Source: an uncultured Clostridia bacterium
GTDB lineage: Bacteria; Bacillota; Clostridia; TANB77; CAG-508
Assembly (NCBI GenBank): GCA_948946035.1
Contig: CARBKU010000026.1
Span: 1-10,798, forward strand
Direction: 5' to 3'
Length of the DNA stretch: 10,798 nt
Positions 1 to 7,176 of the stretch are shown here, piece after piece. Position 1 is the stretch's first letter; each line of letters begins with the position of its first letter. The notes below the pieces were generated by a model, which saw nothing but the letters and a program-made list of their open reading frames with translations, was not told where the DNA came from and did not search any database. The position numbers and the translations under genes are program-made.

Positions 1-549
1 CAATATCAAGAACCAGAAGTAAAAAGAATAATAAATGAAATAACTTTGTTATTAGTTAATTCAAACATAGACTGTAAAAAACAATTTAACACCTATATTG
101 ATACTTGTGTAAAAATAGATAAAATATTGCAAAAGGTTAATACCTATAAAGATTATGAAAAAGTAAAAGATGTAGCAAGATATGAAATGCTTAAAAAAGT
201 TGGTAACCAATTGCTAAAATTCATAAAAGAAACAAAAACAGAAGAGTATAAAAGAAAAAAACAAATATGGATTGAAAAAAGAGAATATTGGAATCAAAAA
301 CATAAACAGTTTGAAGAAGCAAAAGGAGAATATCAAGCAAGACAAGAATTGTATGAAAAACAGTTTCAAGAAATAAATGTAAGAAATCTAATACAAGATG
401 TATATAAATTATTAGTAGAAGACAATATGGCAAAATATCAAAAACATAAAAGAGCAACAAAGACTTTTGGCGATTTATCTAAAAGAGAAATAAAAGAAAT
501 GATTAGAAAGAATAAGGGTGCAGGAATAGACTGGTACCATGAAATGTAA
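1..549 (+). CDS. C-terminal part of a charged helical protein, 5' end outside window
   Basis: The frame is open from the first base to TAA at 547-549, giving 182 residues, and the true start lies upstream. The protein is very rich in Lys, Glu and Gln, with long stretches expected to be helical or coiled-coil (about residues 55-135). It has no membrane segment and no motif I recognise. It ends in a short Gly-containing tail (KGAGIDWYHEM). A TTG at 46 could serve as a start, but the open frame upstream and the lack of an SD site make that unlikely. Being just upstream of the transfer genes, it could be the C-terminus of a mobilisation protein, but nothing in the sequence proves this. It has no in-frame CGG. 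Confidence 0.6.
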   Translation, partial: QYQEPEVKRIINEITLLLVNSNIDCKKQFNTYIDTCVKIDKILQKVNTYKDYEKVKDVARYEMLKKVGNQLLKFIKETKTEEYKRKKQIWIEKREYWNQKHKQFEEAKGEYQARQELYEKQFQEINVRNLIQDVYKLLVEDNMAKYQKHKRATKTFGDLSKREIKEMIRKNKGAGIDWYHEM

Positions 550-609
550 ATGCAAATCGTACAGGTTTGTTTTTTTATTTGGAATAGAAAAAGAGAAAAG
601 AGGTCCATT

Positions 610-1522
610 ATGAGCATATTAGATAAACTAAAGCAAACATTTGTAAAACAACAAGAAGAAAATAAAATAGAAGAACAAAAACAAGAAGAATATGAAATAG
701 TTTTAAATGATATTGATGGATGTGCATTATATTTAAAAAATAGGGAAAAACCATTTGTATTTATTAAAGATAAAAATTTTCCATTTATGCTAAACAATCC
801 AGATTTAGAATTTATTGAAATGAATAGAAATAATTTTGAATACTATGGAGAATTTGAAAGACTTGAGCTTATGAGCGAAAAAATATTACACATAGAAAAA
901 CAAGAAGAAATAGAAAAGAAAACAGAAAATGATTATTTAATTGATTATTTAGAACATAGCAGTAATGATTATTCAAAAATAATTGAGAAAATGAAGTCAT
1001 TTGAAATTGATAAAAAACAATATGATGAGCTAATAAATTGTATAAAAGAACAAACCAATAATGCAGTAAATAATTTATACAATAACTATAAAAATTCAAA
1101 TATTAATTTAGATACTAATAGAAGTTATAAAGAGATAATGAATAGTTTAATGGATATAGAAAGTTTTACAGAAAAATACCCATATAATTATTATAAAGAA
1201 ATAAGATATGCAGAGGGAAGTATATCACATTGTGGTTATCCAGATTATATGTGGCAATCAGGAGCAGAACGGAACATATATACATTTAGCAAATATTCCT
1301 AATAGCACAAATAGTGTATTTGAATATAATCAGTATATTGGAAAACCTGAAATAGATGATTATATTGTTAAGTTTGCAATAGTTTCCAATAAAGAAAGAG
1401 AAACTATTTTGAAACATTGGGATGAAATACAAAATAGAAATGAACTACAATTTGAACAAGATTATATAGCTTCTGTCAGAAGAAAAGAAAGCAGAGAAGA
1501 AGCGGAAGAGGAGGAACAATAA
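610..1522 (+). CDS. Unrecognised protein read through one CGG +1 shift
   Basis: I chose ATG 610 because AAAGAGG (597-603) precedes it. An upstream in-frame ATG at 550 directly follows the previous stop and has no SD. The zero frame ends at TAA 1300-1302. Skipping the C at 1270 joins it to a frame running to TAA 1520-1522, giving about 303 residues with Gly221 at the junction. The N-terminal part is Glu/Lys/Gln-rich and helical, the middle is Asn/Tyr-rich, and the last 15 residues are highly acidic. The text across the join (SGAE-G-TYIHLANIP) reads as continuous protein. The downstream part has no SD and no convincing start of its own. I do not recognise the family. The next gene's SD lies inside its last codons, so the two are translationally coupled. 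Without recoding it would be a 230-residue truncated product. Confidence 0.65.
1270..1273 (+). other. CGG +1 recoding site S1
   Basis: The preceding codon is GAA. CGG is in frame with the upstream ORF. Skipping C1270 gives GGA (Gly221 of the gene at 610). Without the shift the frame stops at 1300-1302. Confidence 0.75.
1509..1514 (+). promoter_or_regulatory. Ribosome binding site AGGAGG
   Basis: A perfect AGGAGG lies inside the Glu-rich 3' end of the preceding gene, ten bases before ATG 1525. It sets the start of the next gene and couples the two. Confidence 0.75.
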
Positions 1523-1524
1523 AA

Positions 1525-1992
1525 ATGAATAAATATATTGAAATGAAAGATAGACATCAAAAGGAATTTGATAATTTTCCAATGAAATTTGCATTTAGTG
1601 ATAAGCAATTTAAAGAAAGTATGGAAGACTTAGGTTTAACGGAAAAAGATACAGACAAAATAATAGCAATAGGAGCAGGTGGATTTATTAGAAAAACAGA
1701 TTTTGAAGCATATAAAGAAATGTGTGAAAGAACAATAAAAGAAATGCAAGATGCAATAAATGAAGATAAAACAGGAGAAGGTTTTATCAAAGATATGTTT
1801 AAATATGAATTAGCAAATCATGAATATTGTATTACTTATGAATTAGATAGTACACTAGATGCAGTAGGTTTAACAATAGAAGAAGTAAATAATAGCAAAG
1901 CATTAAGGCATGGACTAGAGTTAGCAAGAAAAGAATATTTGAAACAATATGAAGAAGAGGAAGATGAAGAGGATGAGGAAGAAGATATGTAA
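1525..1992 (+). CDS. Small conserved-type accessory protein with acidic tail
   Basis: This 155-residue soluble protein starts two bases after the previous stop behind a strong SD. The body contains the blocks AIGAGGFIRKTD (about residues 49-60), FIKDMFKYELANHEYCIT (about 94-111) and LDAVGLTIEEV (about 117-127). From memory, these resemble a small family of unknown function (DUF7659-like) found on plasmids, phages and conjugative elements of Bacillota. That family assignment is recollection, not a search result. The last 15 residues are almost all Glu and Asp. There is no membrane segment, no nucleotide-binding motif and no CGG recoding site. An acidic tail could allow DNA mimicry or binding to a basic partner, but that is inference. 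It is the last gene before the only sizeable regulatory gap. Confidence 0.75.
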   Translation: MNKYIEMKDRHQKEFDNFPMKFAFSDKQFKESMEDLGLTEKDTDKIIAIGAGGFIRKTDFEAYKEMCERTIKEMQDAINEDKTGEGFIKDMFKYELANHEYCITYELDSTLDAVGLTIEEVNNSKALRHGLELARKEYLKQYEEEEDEEDEEEDM

Positions 1993-2021
1993 AAATTCAA
2001 AAAACTTTCAAAATATGTTCA

Positions 2022-2050
2022 TTGACGTATAAATTAAAGCACGTTATGAT
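2022..2050 (+). promoter_or_regulatory. Sigma-A-type promoter for the transfer operon
   Basis: TTGACG (2022-2027) and TATGAT (2045-2050) are separated by exactly 17 bases, each one mismatch from consensus. Transcription should begin near 2057, leaving a leader of about 80 bases before virD4. It is the best promoter in the window and lies in the only sizeable gap (1993-2135). Confidence 0.75.
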
Positions 2051-2079
2051 TTTAGCATGAAAATATATAGTTTCAAATC

Positions 2080-2109
2080 AAGAGAGAAGAAAAATCTTCT
2101 TTCTTTTTT
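2080..2109 (+). terminator. U-tailed hairpin in the virD4 leader, possible attenuator
   Basis: An 11-base arm (2080-2090) pairs with 2095-2105 around an AAAA loop, with ten Watson-Crick pairs and one G-U, and is followed by a T run to 2109. The stem is mostly A-U with four G-C pairs, so it would be a modest terminator. It lies between the promoter and virD4, so it could end upstream transcripts, attenuate the transfer operon, or define a short leader RNA. Confidence 0.55.
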
Positions 2110-2117
2110 GCTATATA

Positions 2118-2124
2118 AGGAGGA
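2118..2124 (+). promoter_or_regulatory. Strong ribosome binding site for virD4
   Basis: AGGAGGA lies 11 bases before ATG 2136 and immediately downstream of the hairpin's T run. It is outside the stem, so the hairpin would act on transcription rather than hide this site. Confidence 0.7.
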
Positions 2125-2135
2125 ACAAAAGAAAA

Positions 2136-4241
2136 ATGAAAGGAAATAAACTAAAGACAAAAATAATAGGATTAATAATATCTTTTGTAATAGCAGTAAT
2201 ATTATCAAGTGTAATATCAACAATTTTACATTTGATTTTTACAAAAGTTCCAGAAGAAATATTAAATTTAACACCACAAAAAATAATTGCAAGTCTAATA
2301 AATAGTAAAGAACATTTTGAAATGTTTGTATTAGTAATAATTGCTTTTATGTTATTTGTACTACTTACAATATTTAAGGTCTTTGATTTAAAAGATTATA
2401 AATCAAAAAATTATAAAGTAACTGATAACATAGAAATACCAATGCCAGTAGGAGATAGACAAACACAACAAGGTTCAGCTTGGTGGCTTTCTAAAAAGGA
2501 ATTGCCAAAAAAGTTTGGAGTAAATAGATTAGATCCAAATAATTCAGAAGTAAAAAAACTAATAAAAATAGCAAATGATGAAAAAGAGTATATCAAACAA
2601 GATAAAACATATAAAGAAAAAAACAAAACAATTGAACCAATATTTGAAAGTGGAGGATTAATTGTAGGAAAAAAAGATAAAGTGATATGTAAACCATATT
2701 TAAAAACAATAAAAGGAAAATTAAAAATACCCTTATTAAATATAAGAAAAGTAGAAGATATTTATTACATAAAAGATGATTTACATAGTTTAACAATACG
2801 GAGCGACAAGGTCAGGAAAAAGTAGAAATTTAGTATTAGAAACAATTATTAATATTGGAATGTCAAAAGAACCACAGAATATGATAATCTCAGATCCAAA
2901 ACGGAGAACTTTATCAATATACAGCAAAAACCTTAGAAAGATTAGGCTACAAAGTATATACATTAGATTTTAAAACACCACTTAAAAGCTCAAAATACAA
3001 TTTTTTGCAACCAGTAATTGAAGCATATTCAAAGAAAGATATACCAAAAGCAGTTAATTATTGTTCAGACATTGTAGAAAGTTTAGTTGGAGAAGTAGGA
3101 AATAGAGAAGCAATATGGATTAATCGGAGAAAAGTCAGTAGAAAAAGCAGGAATCATGTCAGTAGTAATGGGCAATGGAGAACATAAAGAATATCAAAAT
3201 TTGCCAAACACATACAACTTTATTTCTAAAATGTGTGCAGAACAAGAAGATAAAACTATGTTAATGGATACATATTTAGACACTTTACCAGAAGACCATC
3301 CAGCAGTAGCAAGTTTTGCAGCGGCAAGAATTGCACCATCAAAAACTAGAGCGAGTTTCTTTACATCGGCATTAGCAACATTAAGTATTTTTATGGATAG
3401 TTATGTAGCAAGTATGATTAGTGAATCAGAAATAGACTTAAATAAATTTAATGAAGAGAAGTCTGTTTTATATATGATTTTACCAGATGAAAAAACAACA
3501 TTTTATTCATTATGTAGTTTATTTGTAAATCAAGTATATACAAAGCTAGTAGAACTTGCAGATAACAAAGGTGGAAGATTAAAAATAAGGACAAACTTTA
3601 TACTTGATGAATTTCGGCAATTTTAGTGCAATTCCTAATTTTCGGTGGCTTTCTAACTGTCGGTGGTGGTAGAGGTATTAGATTTAATTTATTTGTTCAA
3701 AGTTTTAGCCAATTAAATGAAAAATATCGGAGATAACACAGCTCAAAATATTCTTGATAACTGTTATGTATGGAACTATTTGAAAACGAGTAATGAAGTA
3801 ACAGCAGAAAAAATTTCAAAGAAATTAGGAACATATACAACATCTAGTTGGAGTGAAAGCAATTCAAGTTCTGGTGGAGCAGTAAATAAATCAAATTCTA
3901 TGAATCTAACTCAAAGACCATTATTAACAACAGATGAAATATTACGAATAGAAAGACCTTATTTGTTAGTTATGTGTAGTGGACTATCACCAGCTATGAC
4001 ATATTCGCCAGACCTTAGCAAATGGAAATTTAATGAGATTTTAGGCTTAGGAGATAAAAATTGGAATACAAAAATTAGAGAATATAGAGAAAACCACAGA
4101 AAAGTAAGAAAAATACAACAATTACAATTATGGAATGTTGCAGAACAAACCAAAGAATTTAAGAAAATATTAGAAAGAAGACAATTAATAGAAGAAAGAC
4201 AAAGAAGAATGAAAAGTATAAATTTTGAAGGGAAATTATAA
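2136..4241 (+). CDS. virD4: VirD4/TraG-type coupling protein, six CGG +1 shifts
   Basis: This is the membrane ATPase that links the relaxase-DNA substrate to the secretion channel. Read with a skipped C at 2799, 2902, 3125, 3615, 3643 and 3728, it gives one 699-residue protein, a normal length for the Gram-positive family. Two N-terminal membrane helices (about 10-35 and 62-83) precede the ATPase domain. Walker A GATRSGKS is at 222-229, DPKGE at about 253-257, and the Walker B region ILDEFGNF at about 488-495. These are followed by TVGGGRGIRF (about 506-515) and LNEKYGDNTAQ (about 524-534). The first Walker A Gly, the DPKGE Gly and the DEFGNF Gly all come from CGGN sites. No other frame defect or stop occurs. 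Read conventionally, the gene is seven fragments, mostly without start sites. Family identity is certain. That it is expressed full length is inferred. Confidence 0.85.
2799..2802 (+). other. CGG +1 recoding site S2 (Walker A glycine)
   Basis: The preceding codon is ATA. Skipping C2799 gives GGA for Gly222, the first Gly of Walker A. Unshifted, the frame stops at 2823-2825, before any ATPase motif. Confidence 0.85.
2902..2905 (+). other. CGG +1 recoding site S3 (DPKGE glycine)
   Basis: The preceding codon is AAA. Skipping C2902 gives GGA for Gly256 in the conserved DPKGE motif of VirD4. Unshifted, the frame stops at 2971-2973. Confidence 0.85.
3125..3128 (+). other. CGG +1 recoding site S4
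   Basis: The preceding codon is AAT. Skipping C3125 gives GGA for Gly330 (WIN-G-EKSVEKAG). Unshifted, the frame stops at 3185-3187. Confidence 0.8.
3615..3618 (+). other. CGG +1 recoding site S5 (DEFGNF glycine), GGC type
   Basis: The preceding codon is TTT. Skipping C3615 gives GGC for Gly493, directly after the Walker B acidic pair. It is the only site followed by GGC. Unshifted, the frame stops three codons later at 3624-3626. Confidence 0.85.
3643..3646 (+). other. CGG +1 recoding site S6, GGT type
   Basis: The preceding codon is TTT. Skipping C3643 gives GGT for Gly502 and restores the conserved TVGGGRGIRF run. It lies only 28 bases after S5, so two shifts occur within ten codons. Unshifted, the frame stops at 3670-3672. 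Confidence 0.8.
3728..3731 (+). other. CGG +1 recoding site S7
   Basis: The preceding codon is TAT. Skipping C3728 gives GGA for Gly530 in EKYGDNTAQ. Unshifted, the frame stops at 3734-3736. An ATG at 3717 in the downstream frame lies inside the upstream coding sequence and has no SD. Confidence 0.8.
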
Positions 4242-4265
4242 TTTTACAAAATGGAGGATTAAAAA

Positions 4266-4637
4266 ATGAGAAAGATTAAAAGTATTCAAAAAAACAAATT
4301 AAGAAAAGCACTTTTTGGAATAATGGCTATGACATTTATGTTAGCAAATAAAGTAAATGCAGCAGATGTTGTTTCAGAAGTTTCTGGTGGAGGCAGTATT
4401 CAAAGTAGCAAATTAGGACAAGGATTACTAAATATTGTAAGAGATATAACAGGTACAATTCAATGGATACTACCAATTACAGGAGTATGTTTTATCTTGT
4501 TTTATGTTTTTAAGATAATGACTGGAGATGAACAAGATCAACAAAGATATAAAAAATCTATTATAAAGGTTCTTGTATGTATTGTAATTGGTTTATTAGC
4601 AGTAACAATTGTAAATCTTATTGCAAGATATTTCTAG
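4266..4637 (+). CDS. VirB2/TrbC-like pilin with signal peptide
   Basis: This 123-residue protein sits behind a TGGAGG site 24 bases after virD4. A basic N-terminus (2-14), hydrophobic core (15-28) and VNA-A cleavage context (after about residue 32) form a clear Sec signal peptide. The mature part has a Gly/Ser-rich segment and two membrane helices (about 65-83 and 99-119) joined by a charged loop with KIMTGDE (83-89). This is the size and topology of VirB2-type channel or pilus subunits in Gram-positive transfer systems. The loop motif recurs in the protein at 6200. It has no CGG site. Confidence 0.75.
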   Translation: MRKIKSIQKNKLRKALFGIMAMTFMLANKVNAADVVSEVSGGGSIQSSKLGQGLLNIVRDITGTIQWILPITGVCFILFYVFKIMTGDEQDQQRYKKSIIKVLVCIVIGLLAVTIVNLIARYF

Positions 4638-4651
4638 GAGGATAGAGAAAA

Positions 4652-5330
4652 ATGAGTGATGTAGAAAAATTAAAAAATAGGTTAAATGAAATACAAAAGG
4701 AAGAACAAAAGAAGAAAAAAACAGATAAAGAATATTATGAGCAAATGGCAGAAAATGAAAAGAAAAGACTAAAAAATGAAGAACAAAGAAAAAAGTTAAA
4801 AGATGAAGAAAAGCAAATACAAGAAAAGTTTTCAAATAAATTAGGTACAGATATAGCACAAAGTAAGAAAATATTAGGATTTGTAAAAAGATATGTATTA
4901 ATTGGAGCAATAACAGGTGTACCAGGAATAGCATTAACTTATTTATGGGATAAATGGCAAGAAAACAAGATGGTAAAAAACTTATACCAGAAAAACATAG
5001 AAAGTGTTGCTAATTCAAATGATAGAGATTTAGCAAAGGAATATGAATTATTAAGGCGAAAGTTCTATAAAGCCTATAATATAGACAAAATTGAAAGATT
5101 AGTTAAAACATCAGAAGAAATTGAAAAATTAAAAAATGACAATAAAATGTTAGAAAAACTAAATACAGAAATAAAAAAATGTAGAGAAGAATATGAAAAA
5201 AATTTAGGAAACTGCATAGAAAATCAAATTATAAGTGAGAAACAGGAAAAAAAGGAAGAAATAACACAAACAGAGGAAACAGAAGAGGAAGAAGAACTGG
5301 AAATACGGAGATAAAATTTCTATGAAGTAG
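4652..5330 (+). CDS. Membrane-anchored coiled-coil protein, CGG site at C-terminus
   Basis: It starts at ATG 4652 behind AGGAGG. A charged Lys/Glu helix (about 1-62) is followed by one hydrophobic segment (about 79-98) and a second long charged helix (about 105-215) ending in an acidic Glu/Thr stretch. I recognise no enzyme motif. In this position it is likely a structural or accessory part of the transfer apparatus, but that is inference. The zero frame ends ELEIRR at 5312-5314. Skipping the C at 5306 gives ELEIGDKISMK and a stop at 5328-5330, 225 instead of 220 residues, just before the next gene's SD. Either end is possible. I prefer the shifted form because the site matches ten others. 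Confidence 0.7.
5306..5309 (+). other. CGG +1 recoding site S8, near a C-terminus
   Basis: The preceding codon is ATA. Skipping C5306 gives GGA for Gly219 and adds seven residues in place of two. It is the weakest of the eleven sites, since both products end within 16 bases and no conserved motif decides. Confidence 0.55.
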
Positions 5331-5336
5331 AAGGAG
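5331..5336 (+). promoter_or_regulatory. Ribosome binding site deciding a GTG start
   Basis: AAGGAG lies seven bases before GTG 5344 and directly after the TAG that ends the shifted upstream frame. It supports GTG as the start of the VirB6-like gene. Confidence 0.7.
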
Positions 5337-5343
5337 TAAAAAA

Positions 5344-6188
5344 GTGGCAGCATTAATTGCAACTATAATTGTATATTTATTAGGTTGGATATCACAGGCA
5401 ATATTAAGTTGGCTTTCAGGAGTATATACAACAATGTTTTATTTAGCATTTGCAATAGAAATATCATTTAGAGATATTGCAACAAATTTTAGTATATCAG
5501 GTTTATATAATGCAGTTTATATTATAGCAATAGCAATACTGGTAATGTTTTTTGTAAAGAAAATGGTTGAAACATATATCACATGGAGTAATCGGAGATC
5601 CAGAAGACAATCCCTTAAATGTGCTAATAGGTTTTATAAAAGCAATGATTGTAATGGTTACTTTTGGATTTATATACACACAATTTGTAAATATATTTTA
5701 TGGAGTATATAACAATTTATTAATGGGAATGACTGGTAGTTTAGATGCAGTTGTTCCAGAATATAAAAATTTAGGATTAAATGTTTTTGGAGCATTTTTA
5801 TATTTAATTATAGCAGTTCAATTAACTTTATTGTATTTTCAATTCTTAACAAGAGGATTTGAAATGCTAATTTTAAGGCTACGGAATACCATTCGCTTGT
5901 ATTGGCTTATTAAATGCAAATCAAGGAGCATTTAAAGGGTATATTCAAAAATTTATCAATAATGCTTTTACAATAGTTATTCAGTTATTATTAGTACAAT
6001 TTGCAATTTTATTACTAAATGGAGGACATTTTGTGTTAGCATTTACAGCATCTAGTATAGCTTTGAGGACACCAGCAATGTTACAAGAATTTATGATTAG
6101 TAGTGGTGGTGGAAGTACAAGCGGAAAAGTAAATACAGTAAGTAGAGTAGTAACAATGTTTAGAAGTGGAGTAAGTAAAGGAAAGTAA
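5344..6188 (+). CDS. VirB6-like polytopic channel protein, two CGG +1 shifts
   Basis: The GTG start and two skipped Cs (5593 and 5882) give one 280-residue protein with about six hydrophobic segments, matching the inner-membrane channel component of Gram-positive transfer systems. Gly84 (TWSN-GDPEDNP) and Gly180 (LRL-GIPFACIGLLN) come from CGGA sites. From memory, both blocks are conserved in clostridial-type homologues with Gly at these positions. The C-terminus is Ser/Gly-rich (SSGGGSTSG). An ordinary AGC GGA pair near 6121 is read normally, showing that CGGA with C in third position needs no shift. Read conventionally, the gene is three fragments, and the last (from 5883) has no start site. 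Confidence 0.75.
5593..5596 (+). other. CGG +1 recoding site S9
   Basis: The preceding codon is AAT. Skipping C5593 gives GGA for Gly84 of the VirB6-like protein. Unshifted, the frame continues 39 codons and stops at 5710-5712 as a basic, non-membrane sequence unlike the rest. Confidence 0.8.
5882..5885 (+). other. CGG +1 recoding site S10
   Basis: The preceding codon is CTA. Skipping C5882 gives GGA for Gly180. The restored frame then runs 100 more codons to 6188. Unshifted, it stops at 5933-5935. Confidence 0.8.
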
Positions 6189-6199
6189 GAGGTAGCAAT

Positions 6200-6824
6200 A
6201 TGGAAACAATTTATTATATTACGAACTTTTTAGGAATATTAGCAGGAATTGCTTGTGTAGCAATGATAAGTGTAGCAGTATTTAAAATAATGACAGGTGA
6301 TGAAACAGAATATAAAAAATATCAAACAAGAATAAAAAACGGACTAATTGCACTTATTTTAATTGTTTGTATTAGTACAGTAAAAGACACAATATTGCAA
6401 TACTTTCCTTATGTGCAAAGTCCAGATGCAATTGGAGATTTTTCAGACATTCAAATTTCACTAACAGATGGAGCATTAACAGATACCTATGAAGATGTAG
6501 AAGGTAGAAGTGTTATAAGAGTAGATGGAAATTACTATGTAAATACTGGAGAAAAGATAATTAATATAGGAGGTTTTTGGGATTCCTACAAAATATGGTG
6601 TTCAGTATATAAACTTTATGATGATTGCCAACGGAATTACAAGAGGAGCAATGGCAGATGATATTTATTATTTATCATGGGAAGATACAAAACTAAAAGG
6701 CGAATCAAAAGGCTTTTTAATGTCAGCAGATGTTAAAGGAACAATAAAAGATGACAATGATTTTAAGGATTTAATGGGAAATTGGCTAACAGAAAAATAC
6801 AAACAATATGAATGGATTAATTAG
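6200..6824 (+). CDS. VirB2-like protein with C-terminal extension, one CGG +1 shift
   Basis: It starts at ATG 6200 behind AGAGG. Two membrane helices (about 8-29 and 47-62) flank a loop with KIMTGDE (29-35), identical to the loop of the pilin at 4266. The spacing to a final TxxxxxxxYF-type end is also similar (here about 60-69). A polar extension of about 138 residues with three Cys or more follows. Skipping C6632 gives Gly145 and 207 residues in all. The text at the join (YDDCQ-G-ITRGAMADD) reads as continuous protein. The downstream fragment has an internal ATG at 6618 but no SD. It is probably a pilin-related channel subunit with an exposed domain. The role of the extension is unknown. Confidence 0.65.
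6632..6635 (+). other. CGG +1 recoding site S11
   Basis: The preceding codon is CAA. Skipping C6632 gives GGA for Gly145. Unshifted, the frame meets TGA at 6659-6661. That would be the only TGA stop in the window, against a background of TAA and TAG. Confidence 0.75.
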
Positions 6825-6840
6825 TTAGGAGAAAGAAAAA

Positions 6841-7176
6841 ATGGAAGATGAGAAATACCAAGTACAAATACCAGCAAATGTAAAGATAAGGACAGAATTA
6901 ATAAATGGAATAGGAATAAAAGAATTAATAACAACATCAATAGCAGGAATAATTAGTATATTTGTTGCAATACCAATATATCTAATTACACAAAATTATT
7001 TAGTTTGCTTAATATTAGTTGGAATTATAACAGGATTTGCCTTTATTGCAGTTATGAAAGATAAAAATAATAGTTGCATTGCTAATTTAATTATAAATAT
7101 ATACAAATATTTAAAAGGACAAAAATTTTATGAATACGTTATAAAGGAGAAAGATACAAATGAGTTTATTAGATAA
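6841..7176 (+). CDS. PrgI family protein (VirB3-like)
   Basis: This 111-residue protein starts at ATG 6841 behind TAGGAG. An N-terminal segment with the IPANV.I pattern typical of PrgI proteins precedes two adjacent membrane helices (about 30-49 and 53-71), and the C-terminus is polar and basic. PrgI proteins are the Gram-positive counterpart of VirB3 and normally sit directly upstream of the VirB4 ATPase gene, as here. The 3' end overlaps the next start by 17 bases, implying translational coupling. It has no CGG site. Confidence 0.8.
   Translation: MEDEKYQVQIPANVKIRTELINGIGIKELITTSIAGIISIFVAIPIYLITQNYLVCLILVGIITGFAFIAVMKDKNNSCIANLIINIYKYLKGQKFYEYVIKEKDTNEFIR

Noticed and set aside
550..609. 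ATG 550 as the start of the second gene
   Set aside because: It has no SD and gives an unlikely N-terminus; ATG 610 has AAAGAGG upstream.
1951..1989. GAA/GAT-rich run as a functional DNA repeat
   Set aside because: It simply encodes the Glu/Asp tail of the protein at 1525 and has no regular unit.
3659..3664. CGG at 3661 as a further shift site
   Set aside because: After the shift at 3643 the triplets read GTC GGT in frame, matching TVGGGRGIRF. No shift is needed and one would break the protein.
2136..4241. virD4 as a decayed pseudogene in seven pieces
   Set aside because: All breaks are the same CGG-to-GGN event, motifs on both sides are intact, and no other stop or indel is present. Random decay does not do this.
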